NCBI RefSeq assembly: GCF_014642855.1
Contig: NZ_BMJB01000001.1
Span: 2,418,001-2,482,000, forward strand
DNA: 64,000 bases
Direction: 5' to 3'
Source: Edaphobacter acidisoli
GTDB lineage: Bacteria; Acidobacteriota; Terriglobia; Terriglobales; Acidobacteriaceae
The notes under the pieces are model-generated. The model had not been told where the DNA came from, ran no database searches, and saw nothing but the letters and a program-made list of their open reading frames with translations. Positions 7,779 through 15,732 of this stretch are shown here, piece after piece. A program made the translations under genes and the position numbers. Each line of letters begins with the position of its first letter. The first letter of the stretch is position 1.

Positions 7779-9416
7779 CTACTTGGCGGTGAGGGCGAGT
7801 TGCTGTTCGTACTCTTCGTAGGGACCTTTGTGGTCGGTGATGCGGAAGTCGGTGGGGCCGCCCTCGAAGTGCCAGATGCGCGTGCCTGCTTCCTCGATGA
7901 GGTCCTGGTCATGGGTGACGAGGAGGACGGTGCCCTCGTACTTTTGCAGAGCCTGATTGAGGGCGTTGATGGCTTCGAGGTCGAGGTGGTTGGTGGGCTC
8001 GTCGAGGACGAGGACGTTGGGCTTCTGGAGCATGAGCTTGCAGAAGAGCAGACGTGCGGCTTCGCCTCCGGAGAGCGCTTCGGTCTTCTTCATGCCCTCT
8101 TCGCCGCGGAAGAGCATCTGGCCGAGGATGCCGCGGATGTCTTCCTTCGTCGCCTTGGGGTCGAAGGTGTGGAGCCACTCGGCTGCGGTGGTGCCCTTCG
8201 GGATCGATGAGGTGTGGTCCTGGGCGAAGTAGCCGACCTGGGCCTCATGTCCCCATTTGACCGTGCCGGAGTCGATGGCTGAAGCGTCGGATTCGTCGAG
8301 GCCGACGTTGGCGAGCAGGGCTTTCAAGAGCGTGGTCTTGCCCTGCGCGTTGCGGCCGATGAGGACGACTTTGTCGCCACGCATGACGGAGGCGGAGAAG
8401 TTGCGGATGACGTGCTCGACCTTGCCGTCGGGCTGGGTGTAGCTCTTGTTGACGCCTTCGAACTCGAGCAGGTGCTTGCCGGAGGGGCGGAGCATCTCGA
8501 AGCGGATGTAGGGGCGCTGGATGTTGGAGCGGGCAAGCTCGGTGGTGGCGAGGCGCTCGACTTCTTTTTTGCGCGAGTTGACCTGCGAGCTGCGCGTGCC
8601 GGCGGAGAAGCGGGCGATGAAGTCGTTGAGCTGGGCGATCTTCTTTTCGCGCTGCTCGTTCTGGCTCTCGATGCGGGCGCGGACCTGGGTCTTCTGGAGA
8701 ACCATGTCGTCGTAGCCGCCGGTGTAGGTGATGATGGTCTCGTAGTCGATGTCGGCGATGTGCGTGCAGACGGAGTTGAGGAAGTGGCGGTCGTGCGAGA
8801 TGGTGATGACCGTGCCGTTGTAGCGGTTGAGGAAGTTTTCGAGCCAGTGGATGGAGTCGAGGTCGAGGTAGTTGGTGGGCTCGTCGAGCAGGAGCGCCTG
8901 CGGGTTGCCGAAGAGCGCCTGCGCCAGCAGCACGCGGACCTTCTGGCCGCCCTGCAGCTCGGACATCTTGCGCTCGTGCAGTTCGTCGGGGATGTCGAGG
9001 CCCTGGAGGAGCACGGCGGCGTTGGCTTCGGCTTCGTAGCCGTCCTCGTCGCCGACGATGCCTTCGAGCTCACCGAGGCGTGAGCCGTCTTCGTCGGTCA
9101 GTTCGGGCTTGGCGTAAATCTCTTCGCGTTCAGCGAGCGCGGCCCAGAGGGCTTTGTTGCCCATGATGACGGTGTCGACCACGCGGAAGTCGTCGAAGGC
9201 GTACTGGTCTTGTTTGAGTACGCCCAATTTCTTTGGGCGTACCACCGTGCCCTTCTGGGCGTCGATCTCGCCGGTCAACACCTTCATGAAGGTGGACTTG
9301 CCGGCGCCGTTGGGGCCGGTGAGACCGTAGCGGCGGTCCTGGGTAAAGGTGACGGAGACATCCTCGAAGAGGAGCTTCGAGCCATAGCGCATCGTGACAT
9401 TGGAAACGGAGATCAT
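7779..9416 (-). CDS. ABC-F family ATP-binding protein (YbiT-like)
   Basis: A 545-residue soluble protein with two ABC ATPase domains and no membrane segment, as expected for ABC-F translation factors that act at the ribosomal E site. Domain 1 has Walker A GPNGAGKS (about 34-41), signature LQGGQ, Walker B LLLDEPTNYLDL and switch ISHDRHFL. The linker (about 245-320) is charged and helical, the P-site tRNA interaction motif region. Domain 2 has GRNAQGKT, LSGGEAARL and VLDEPTNHLDL. The N-terminus MISVSNVTMRYG and the QDQYAFDDF block resemble YbiT more than EttA or Uup. A role in antibiotic protection cannot be excluded. The single-residue change in the first signature (Q for S) is also seen in relatives. 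Confidence 0.93.
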   Translation of the reverse strand: MISVSNVTMRYGSKLLFEDVSVTFTQDRRYGLTGPNGAGKSTFMKVLTGEIDAQKGTVVRPKKLGVLKQDQYAFDDFRVVDTVIMGNKALWAALAEREEIYAKPELTDEDGSRLGELEGIVGDEDGYEAEANAAVLLQGLDIPDELHERKMSELQGGQKVRVLLAQALFGNPQALLLDEPTNYLDLDSIHWLENFLNRYNGTVITISHDRHFLNSVCTHIADIDYETIITYTGGYDDMVLQKTQVRARIESQNEQREKKIAQLNDFIARFSAGTRSSQVNSRKKEVERLATTELARSNIQRPYIRFEMLRPSGKHLLEFEGVNKSYTQPDGKVEHVIRNFSASVMRGDKVVLIGRNAQGKTTLLKALLANVGLDESDASAIDSGTVKWGHEAQVGYFAQDHTSSIPKGTTAAEWLHTFDPKATKEDIRGILGQMLFRGEEGMKKTEALSGGEAARLLFCKLMLQKPNVLVLDEPTNHLDLEAINALNQALQKYEGTVLLVTHDQDLIEEAGTRIWHFEGGPTDFRITDHKGPYEEYEQQLALTAK

Positions 9417-9456
9417 CGCTATCTATTTTCTCATGCGGCTGGCAATGGTTTTCGAG

Positions 9457-9491
9457 CAAAAAAGAAGGGCAGCGCATGCCGCGCTGCCCTT
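9457..9491 (-). terminator. Rho-independent terminator of the second TonB-dependent receptor gene
   Basis: An 11-bp perfect stem (9465-9475 with 9481-9491, AAGGGCAGCGC) with a 5-base loop, followed on the minus strand by CTTTTTTG. It sits 19 bases beyond the receptor stop at 9511 and just upstream of the ABC-F start, so the two genes are separate transcripts. Confidence 0.88.
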
Positions 9492-9510
9492 GGATGCACT
9501 ACTTGTCTGG

Positions 9511-12500
9511 CTAGAAGCGGAGGAACGCCTCGAACTGATAGATTCGCGGCTGGTTGCCCTGAGCAGTAATTTCGCCGAAGGTGCTGTTGGTCCAGTCGCT
9601 GCTGGGAGCACTGTAGACAGGGTGGTTGAAGGCGTTGATGAAGTCGCCACGGATCTGGAGCACGAGAGGCTCGTAGACCCGGGACAGCGAGAAGTCGCGC
9701 TGTATGGCGCCATCGAACTGATTGAGGAAGTCCGCGCGAAGTCCGTCGAAACGGAGACCCATGGTGCGGATTTGATACTGGTTGCCGTAGACACCGGGGA
9801 TCAGGCCGCTGGTCGCTTTGCTGGTCGTCGTGGCCCAGTCAGCGGTGTTGAACCAATTGCCCGGGTTGCCAGGACCGGAGATGCTCTTCTTATAGCCGGA
9901 GCGTCCCCAGGCTGAATTGGATGGGCTGCCTGTGCCGAGATAGATGGGCAGACTTGAGCCGGTGAAGCTGAGTGGCTGACCGCTCTGCACCTGGTAGACA
10001 CCCTGCACCTGCCATCCGCCGGTGATTGCGGAGACGATGCCGCCCTGGTTGAGGAAGCGACGTCCGCGCCCGAACGGGAGCTGATATATGCCCGAGCTGG
10101 CGATACGGAAGGTGCGATCATTTGCTGAGAGGCCATACCACGGAGCTGAATCAGAGGGGTTGAGGTACTGGGTTGCGTCGAGCGACTTCGACCAGGTGAA
10201 GGCCGAGGTGAAGCTGGCCCCGTTGGTGAAGCGGCGAACGACGGTTGCCTGGAACGAGTGGTAAATGGACATGCCGCTCGTGATGTAGGCAGTGACATCG
10301 GTGAACTCGGGATAGGGTCGCAGAAGCTGGCTGACGGCGACCGTCTTCGAGGAGCCGAGGCTTACGGTGTTCGGAAGCACCTTGTAGAAGGGGTTGTTCA
10401 CTGTCGCGGACATCGCGGAGTTGATGTTGGCGTCGTAACCCGCAGTGTAGGTGGAGAGATACTTCGCGGGAACGGCGTCGTAATCCTTCTGGATGGGCAG
10501 GTGCACGCCGTGGTTGCCGACGTATGCCATGTCTGCCAGCCACGCGCCGAACTGGTGCTCGAGGCCGAGGCTCCAACGCATGTTGTAGGGCGTCTTCGGG
10601 TTTGTGGGCTGGAAGGTGACAGACTGGCCGATGAATGTTTCAAGACCAAGCGAGCTGCCTGTCGGCTGCGCAATGCCTGCCGGGAAGGGATTCGCTAACG
10701 TGCTGGTGAAGGTGAGTCCACTGTCGGGCGAGCCGCTGGCTGTGGTGGTCTGGGTGAAGCCCTGCTGGTTCAGCAGGAATGTTGAAGTCGAGCCGGAGTT
10801 GCCACCTGACATGTAGAAGGTGGAGAGCGAGTCGTCGAAGATACCGAAACCGCCGCGCACGACTGTGTTGTTGGCGAACTCATAAGAGAAGCCCGCGCGC
10901 GGAAGGACGTTCAGGATCTGTGTGTGGTAGGTCTGGTGACCAGGGAACGGGGTGGAAGGATCACCAAGGAAGCGAAGACCTCCGTTGACCGTGAAGGCCG
11001 AAGCTGCGGGAAGCAGCGGGTTGGTGGGCGCGATGGCAGCATAGTTTGCCTGCGAAGCGGCAGCCACTGGATTGACGGCGTTGAAGTCGAAGTAGGTGTT
11101 CGCCTTCTGGTTGCGCTCGTTGTTGGGGCCCTCGTACTCGAAACGCACACCGAGGTTGATGGTGAGGTTGGGCTGCGCCTTCCAGTCGTCCTGCAGCCAC
11201 TCTGCCATGTAGTTGGAGCGCGAAGCGAGATCGGAGTTGATGGTGATGGCCGAGGATTGGGGCAGGCCGTACTCAAACTGCGCAAGACCGAAGCCGATGC
11301 TTTGTGCGGAGGTCGAGTTAGTCGCCGTGGTGTAGGAGCCGTTGTGCTGATAGCGGCCGTTGGACTGCGTATTGATGCCGCCGTTGGTGTTGTACATGCG
11401 GTACTCATAACCGGCGCGAAGGAAGTGTTTGCCGACGAGCTTGCTGATCTGCACGGAGCCGAGCGTCACGTCGTCGTGCGAGAGGACACCGTTATCGGAG
11501 TCGAGCGATTGGTAGCCGGTGATGTCGAGGCGCGGGAAGAAGTCCGCAGTGGGCCCGAGGCCGTCGACCAGATAGCTAGGCATGCCGATCGTCGTTGCGT
11601 TGAGAATGCCCTGTGAAGGGACGGTGTTCTGGTTGACGAAGCGCGTCCAGGTGAGGTGTGCGTCGAACACGAGCGTGGGGTTGATGGTGTAGGTGTAGCC
11701 GAAGGCCGCGCCCTTGTTCTGATAGGTCAGATTGGTTCCGCTGACGGGCGTGAAATATGCATTTTTACCCTTTTGGAAGCGACGGCTCTGGACCCAGTGG
11801 CCGAAGAGCTGCTGCTTGGGGTTGATGGTGTAGTCGACGCGCGCAATGGTCGCCCAGTAGTAGTCAGGCTCGGCTCCTGCGTAGGAGAAGTTGCCACCGC
11901 CTGCTGAATTCGGTGTGGTGTTGGGCGTGGGGTAGTACTTGAGCGCAGCAGCAGCGATTGGGTTGATGTTGGTGATGATGTTTCCAGGGATTGGCTGGCG
12001 GACTACGCAGGTCTTGCCAGTGCCGCAAGGGCCACCCGTTTCAGTCTGGCCAGTGGTTGGGTCATAGAGCTGATACTTGTTGCTGGTTCCTGCTGGATGG
12101 CTGGGATCGAGCGCGTAGAGCTCGGAGAGGTTGCCGCCACGTTCGGCGAGACTGGGGATGGTCAGCGTCTGGACATTTGGTGTGGCCGCACGGCTGTGCT
12201 CGTAGCCGGTGAAGAAGAAAAGCTTGTCACGCTTGATGGGCCCGCCGATTGCTCCGCCTTCGCGCAACCAGACCGCTTTGGCAGGAATGCCAGGCGCGAG
12301 GTGCCAGTAGTTAGTGTTGAGCGTGGGGTTCTGATAGGAAGAAAAGGCTACGCCGTGGAACTGGTTGGTACCGCTTTTGAGCGAGGTGTTGACGAAGCCG
12401 CCGGAGGAATGGCCTTCGGTCGCATCGTAGCTGGCTGTTTCTACCTTGTACTGGTTGATGAACTCGGTTCCGGGTGTGTAAGCGGAGAGGCGGATGCGGT

Positions 12501-13101
12501 TGTCGGGCGCACCGTCGAGGCGGTACTCGAGCGAGTTCAGTACGGAGCCGTTGACGGAGACCGTTGCCGTGCTGCTGTCGTAGGCGTGGATATCCGGGTT
12601 GACACCGGAGACGAGGATGCCGGGTGCGAGGACTTCGAGCGTGAACGGGTTGCTGTAGACGAGAGGGAGTTCCTGGATGGAGCGCTGCTCAACGACCATG
12701 CCGATGGAGCCGCTGGTGGTCTGGAGCTGCTGGACGCCGGTGGTGACTTCGACCACCTCGGAGTTGCCGCCGATCTGGAGCGAGATGTCCTGCTGGTTGA
12801 CCTGATTGACGTCGACAACCGTGTGGGCGTGCTCAACCTTCTTGAAGCCGGAGCGGTTGACCGTGATGTCGTAGCTGCCGGGGTTCAGGTTCTGGAAGGT
12901 GTAGACACCGTCGGCGTTGGTGACGGCTGTCTGGACGACGCCAGTCCCCTCGTTGCGAAGCGTGACTGTGGTCTGAGGTAGAACCGCTCCGGTGTTATCT
13001 GTGACTCGACCGCTGATGCCGCCACGGTCGGCCTGTCCAACGAGAAGCGCGGGCAGGAGGGAAAAAAGCAGGATAAATAGGCTAAATTTCAAAGTACGCA
13101 T
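9511..13101 (-). CDS. TonB-dependent receptor with carboxypeptidase-regulatory-like domain
   Basis: A 1196-residue outer-membrane receptor. Order: signal peptide (1-22), CarboxypepD_reg-like fold (about 28-110, GGISGRVTDNTGAVLPQTTV), plug region (about 115-260, with RSIQELPLVYSNPF), and a long barrel ending in phenylalanine (EAFLRF), the BAM-type terminus. It differs from the receptor at 3.5-7 kb throughout the barrel, so the pair is not a recent duplication. It is transcribed alone: a terminator follows, and a near-consensus promoter with two palindromes lies 80 bases upstream of its start. The neighbour further upstream is a VIT-family metal transporter, which makes metal or metallophore uptake one possible role; glycan uptake is the other usual one. 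Confidence 0.92.
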   Translation of the reverse strand: MRTLKFSLFILLFSLLPALLVGQADRGGISGRVTDNTGAVLPQTTVTLRNEGTGVVQTAVTNADGVYTFQNLNPGSYDITVNRSGFKKVEHAHTVVDVNQVNQQDISLQIGGNSEVVEVTTGVQQLQTTSGSIGMVVEQRSIQELPLVYSNPFTLEVLAPGILVSGVNPDIHAYDSSTATVSVNGSVLNSLEYRLDGAPDNRIRLSAYTPGTEFINQYKVETASYDATEGHSSGGFVNTSLKSGTNQFHGVAFSSYQNPTLNTNYWHLAPGIPAKAVWLREGGAIGGPIKRDKLFFFTGYEHSRAATPNVQTLTIPSLAERGGNLSELYALDPSHPAGTSNKYQLYDPTTGQTETGGPCGTGKTCVVRQPIPGNIITNINPIAAAALKYYPTPNTTPNSAGGGNFSYAGAEPDYYWATIARVDYTINPKQQLFGHWVQSRRFQKGKNAYFTPVSGTNLTYQNKGAAFGYTYTINPTLVFDAHLTWTRFVNQNTVPSQGILNATTIGMPSYLVDGLGPTADFFPRLDITGYQSLDSDNGVLSHDDVTLGSVQISKLVGKHFLRAGYEYRMYNTNGGINTQSNGRYQHNGSYTTATNSTSAQSIGFGLAQFEYGLPQSSAITINSDLASRSNYMAEWLQDDWKAQPNLTINLGVRFEYEGPNNERNQKANTYFDFNAVNPVAAASQANYAAIAPTNPLLPAASAFTVNGGLRFLGDPSTPFPGHQTYHTQILNVLPRAGFSYEFANNTVVRGGFGIFDDSLSTFYMSGGNSGSTSTFLLNQQGFTQTTTASGSPDSGLTFTSTLANPFPAGIAQPTGSSLGLETFIGQSVTFQPTNPKTPYNMRWSLGLEHQFGAWLADMAYVGNHGVHLPIQKDYDAVPAKYLSTYTAGYDANINSAMSATVNNPFYKVLPNTVSLGSSKTVAVSQLLRPYPEFTDVTAYITSGMSIYHSFQATVVRRFTNGASFTSAFTWSKSLDATQYLNPSDSAPWYGLSANDRTFRIASSGIYQLPFGRGRRFLNQGGIVSAITGGWQVQGVYQVQSGQPLSFTGSSLPIYLGTGSPSNSAWGRSGYKKSISGPGNPGNWFNTADWATTTSKATSGLIPGVYGNQYQIRTMGLRFDGLRADFLNQFDGAIQRDFSLSRVYEPLVLQIRGDFINAFNHPVYSAPSSDWTNSTFGEITAQGNQPRIYQFEAFLRF

Positions 13102-13130
13102 ACAAGGGCCTCACAAGAAATTCACGCAGG

Positions 13131-13167
13131 TTGGACAGAGCGAACGGGCAATAAGTGGTCTGTCCAA
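13131..13167 (-). promoter_or_regulatory. Inverted repeat in the predicted leader of the second receptor gene
   Basis: A perfect 9-bp inverted repeat, TTGGACAGA at 13131-13139 and TCTGTCCAA at 13159-13167, separated by 19 bases. It falls between the predicted transcription start (near 13174) and the start codon at 13101, so it could form a leader hairpin or be a further protein-binding site. Confidence 0.45.
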
Positions 13168-13180
13168 TTTTCTCGGAGAA

Positions 13181-13209
13181 TTATTAATGGGCCAAACAAT
13201 AATTGTCAA
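13181..13209 (-). promoter_or_regulatory. Sigma70-type promoter of the second TonB-dependent receptor gene
   Basis: On the minus strand: a perfect -35 box TTGACA (13209-13204), a 17-base spacer, and -10 box TAATAA (13186-13181). Transcription would start near 13174, leaving a leader of about 73 bases before the receptor ATG. Confidence 0.7.
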
Positions 13210-13227
13210 TCGCCGACAATTATTGTC
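13195..13227. promoter_or_regulatory. Tandem palindromic operator sites
   Basis: Two 13-base palindromes with centres exactly 20 bp apart: GACAATTATTGTC (13215-13227, perfect around the central T) and AACAATAATTGTC (13195-13207, one arm mismatch). The second overlaps the -35 box of the receptor promoter, so a bound protein would block RNA polymerase. The GACAATnATTGTC form differs from the Fur-family core GATAATnATTATC by one transition in each arm, but the regulator is not identified. Confidence 0.6.
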
Positions 13228-13264
13228 ATTTGCAGAAACAGTTTTGCTAATGGAATATGCGGCT

Positions 13265-13780
13265 TTAAGACTGGCCAATCAGCACGCCAGCGGCGAAGAC
13301 GAGGCCTCCGCCGACGATGACCTGCAGGCAGGAGAGTGCGAAGCTGGTCTTGAAATAGCGGTGGCGGATGAGAGCAATGACAATCAACTCCACGCCTACG
13401 ACCACATAGGCCAGGGTGAGGGCGTGGTGGACATTTGCGATCAGGAACGGCAGCGTGTGGAGGAAGCCGCCGATGAAGGTCATCAGGCCGGTGACGATGC
13501 CACGGAAGACGGGGTTGCCGCGTCCGGTGAGCGAGCCGTCGTCGGAGAGGCCCTCGGAGAATGCCATCGAGATGCCTGCGCCGACTGCGGTGGCGATGCC
13601 GATGAGCAGCGTGGTGTGCGAACTGTGGGTGGCAAAGGCCGTGGCGAAGATGGGTGCGAGCGTTGAGACTGAGCCGTCCATGAGACCGGCGAGGCCGGGT
13701 TGTACGATACGCAGGACGAAGTTGCGATCGTCTTCGACGATCTCGGAGAGTTCGTTCAGGTTTGGGATGTTGTCGGACAC
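13265..13780 (-). CDS. VIT1/CCC1 family transporter
   Basis: A 171-residue inner-membrane protein of the VIT/CCC1 family, whose members move Fe2+ or Mn2+ out of the cytosol. After an acidic N-terminal segment (1-22) comes PGLAGLMDGSVSTLAPIFATA, the family's first-helix signature, with the helix-2 block GAGISMAFSEGLSDDGS; about five membrane segments follow. It lacks the ferritin-like N-terminal domain of some bacterial members. It lies upstream of, and in the same direction as, the second receptor, but that gene has its own promoter in the 163-base gap. Metal identity is not predictable from the sequence. Confidence 0.85.
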   Translation of the reverse strand: MSDNIPNLNELSEIVEDDRNFVLRIVQPGLAGLMDGSVSTLAPIFATAFATHSSHTTLLIGIATAVGAGISMAFSEGLSDDGSLTGRGNPVFRGIVTGLMTFIGGFLHTLPFLIANVHHALTLAYVVVGVELIVIALIRHRYFKTSFALSCLQVIVGGGLVFAAGVLIGQS

Positions 13781-13858
13781 GGCTTGTTTCGATGATACGC
13801 GTCTTCGCCCGCGCGGCTGGTTGACCGGGCGGGCGAAGCTGGATTTGCAATGTGGCTG

Positions 13859-15373
13859 TTAGTGTCCGCGCCGCGCAGGACCGGAGCGTCCGCGTGGATG
13901 GCTGCCGCGTGAGCTGCTGCGATTGCCTGCATGTCCGTGACTGCCGGGCGAGGATGGGTTTTGTCCGCCCGCGTTGCCGCGACGACGGCGGCGCGACTTT
14001 CCCTTTGCGCTGCTGCCGGAGTTGTTGTCTGGGGCGGCTGGAGAGTCTTTGCGCCAGGTGCGCGTCTCGAGTGCCAGCAAGGCTTCGAGTCCGCGGTCAG
14101 GCGTCGCTGTGACGTTGTTGAGTGCATTAAGATCGAGGGGCTTGTTGCGCTCCTCTTTCTCAAGATTCTTATCGGCCTCGCGCCAGTCGAACTTTATTTT
14201 GAGTTCGCGCTCGAGCTTGCGGGCGTCGGACCTTTCCTGCGGCATGACGAAGGTCGAGGCTATGCCCTTCGCGCCTGCCCGGCCCGTGCGGCCGATGCGG
14301 TGCACGAAGTCTTCGCTGGCGTTGGGCAGGTCGTAGTTGACGACGTGTGCGATGTCCTGCACATCGATGCCGCGTGCGGCGACATCGGTGGCGACCAGGA
14401 CACGGTGCTTGCCGTTGGCGAAGCCCTTGAGCGCGGCGGTGCGCTGCGATTGCGAGCGGTCGCCGTGGATGGCGTCGGAGTCGTGGCCGAGCTTTTCGAG
14501 CTTGCGGCTGATGCGATCGGCGCCGTGCTTGGTGCGGGAGAAGACGAGGAAGGTTCCCTGCTCCTCGTTGAGCATCTGGTCGAGCAGGCCGAGCTTCTGG
14601 TCCTGCATGACGGTGTAGGCACGCAGCTCGACGCTGTCGGAGGGCTTGGAGGTCTGGCCGATCTCGATGCGGACCGGGTTGCGGACGTAGTCTCGGACGA
14701 TCTCCTGGATGTTGGCGTCGAGCGTTGCGGAGTAGCACATGGTCTGACGCTGGCGCGGAATCGCAGCGGCGATGCGGCGGATGGCGGGCAGAAAGCCCAT
14801 GTCGAGCATGCGGTCCACTTCGTCGAGGACGCACATCTCGACCGCGTTGATGGAGATCTCGCGGCGGCGAAGGAAGTCTTCGAGACGGCCCGGCGTGGCG
14901 ACGACGAGACGCGGTCCGCGGTCGAGCTGGTCGAGCTGGGTGTTCTCAGAGAGGCCGCCGCAGACAAGCACGGCGTCGTGCTTCGCATGGGGAACGAGCT
15001 TCCAGTAGACCTCGAGCACCTGCATGGCCAGCTCACGCGTGGGCAACAGGATGAGTGCGCGGATGGGGTTGCGCTTCGCGCGTGTGCTTGGAGCGGAAGT
15101 GGCTTCGAGCCGCTCGATGATGGGGACGAGAAAGCTGAGGGTTTTGCCGGTGCCGGTTGAGGCCGTGGCGAGAACGTCCGCGCCTTCGAGCGCGGGTGGA
15201 ATGGCCTGCGCCTGTACGGGTGTCGGGGTGATGAAGCCTGCCTGCGTGAGGCGGGACTTCAGAGAATCGGAGATATTGAGATCGTTGAAGCGCATGGATT
15301 GACGCGCTTCGGTGGAGTTGGTTGTGGACGCGGCCTGGATGGTTTCCGGCTGGTCGAGTATTGCGGTCGTCAA
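13859..15373 (-). CDS. DEAD-box ATP-dependent RNA helicase (RhlE-like)
   Basis: A cytosolic RNA helicase of 504 residues if translation begins at TTG 15373, which follows AAAGGA by 6 bases; an internal ATG at 15295 (MRFNDLNISD) also gives a complete helicase core but lacks a good ribosome site. Motifs in order: Q motif (GFITPTPVQAQAIP), I (ASTGTGKT), Ia (PTRELAMQ), Ib (TPGRL), II (VLDEVDRM, with V in place of A of DEAD), III (SAT), IV (LVFSRT), V (ATDVAARGID), VI (HRIGRTGRAG). The tail of about 70 residues is rich in Arg, Gly and Ser, as in RhlE-type proteins that use basic tails for RNA contact. A long structured leader precedes it. Confidence 0.92.
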   Translation of the reverse strand: MTTAILDQPETIQAASTTNSTEARQSMRFNDLNISDSLKSRLTQAGFITPTPVQAQAIPPALEGADVLATASTGTGKTLSFLVPIIERLEATSAPSTRAKRNPIRALILLPTRELAMQVLEVYWKLVPHAKHDAVLVCGGLSENTQLDQLDRGPRLVVATPGRLEDFLRRREISINAVEMCVLDEVDRMLDMGFLPAIRRIAAAIPRQRQTMCYSATLDANIQEIVRDYVRNPVRIEIGQTSKPSDSVELRAYTVMQDQKLGLLDQMLNEEQGTFLVFSRTKHGADRISRKLEKLGHDSDAIHGDRSQSQRTAALKGFANGKHRVLVATDVAARGIDVQDIAHVVNYDLPNASEDFVHRIGRTGRAGAKGIASTFVMPQERSDARKLERELKIKFDWREADKNLEKEERNKPLDLNALNNVTATPDRGLEALLALETRTWRKDSPAAPDNNSGSSAKGKSRRRRRGNAGGQNPSSPGSHGHAGNRSSSRGSHPRGRSGPARRGH

Positions 15374-15398
15374 AATGTTTCCTTTAGGGAGGTTCAGT

Positions 15399-15431
15399 CT
15401 GCATGGCTCCATGCAGAGGTACACGAGTACC
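15399..15431 (-). promoter_or_regulatory. Two tandem hairpins in the helicase mRNA leader
   Basis: CTGCATGG-CT-CCATGCAG (15399-15416, 8-bp perfect stem) and GGTAC-ACGA-GTACC (15418-15431, 5-bp stem) lie side by side about 25 bases upstream of the helicase start. They could set ribosome access or mRNA decay, as leaders of cold-induced DEAD-box helicase genes do. Confidence 0.5.
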
Positions 15432-15655
15432 GTGGATTTCAAGAGATCAGCATTGCTGTCGTCATGGACTTGGCGTTGCTGCTCGACGGCGAGATGCGTC
15501 CGATGACGCCTCTCAAGCCAGAGCAACCAGCGCGGTTTCCGTTCGTTCGGAAAAGAAGCGGTGGGAATAGGCCGTTCGCAGTCTCTGGCCAGACCGGCAA
15601 TGTTCCAGCGGTCCTTGCCTGCGGTGCCCGCACCCGATTCGACGAGTACACCTAC

Positions 15656-15664
15656 AGTATAGCA
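15656..15664 (-). promoter_or_regulatory. Extended -10 promoter element for the helicase gene
   Basis: On the minus strand the sequence TGCTATACT matches an extended -10 (TGnTATAAT). No good -35 box is present 17 bases upstream, which extended -10 promoters can tolerate. If used, the helicase mRNA would have a leader of roughly 275 bases. Confidence 0.4.
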
Positions 15665-15732
15665 CAGATGACCAGCTACCGGGTCCGCGCTGTCTCCTGA
15701 CAGGACAAGTTCAACGAGTAAACTAGGCATTG

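Noticed and set aside
12097..12981. A 294-codon plus-strand frame inside the second receptor gene
   Set aside because: Same reason: antisense shadow with no family features or ribosome site.
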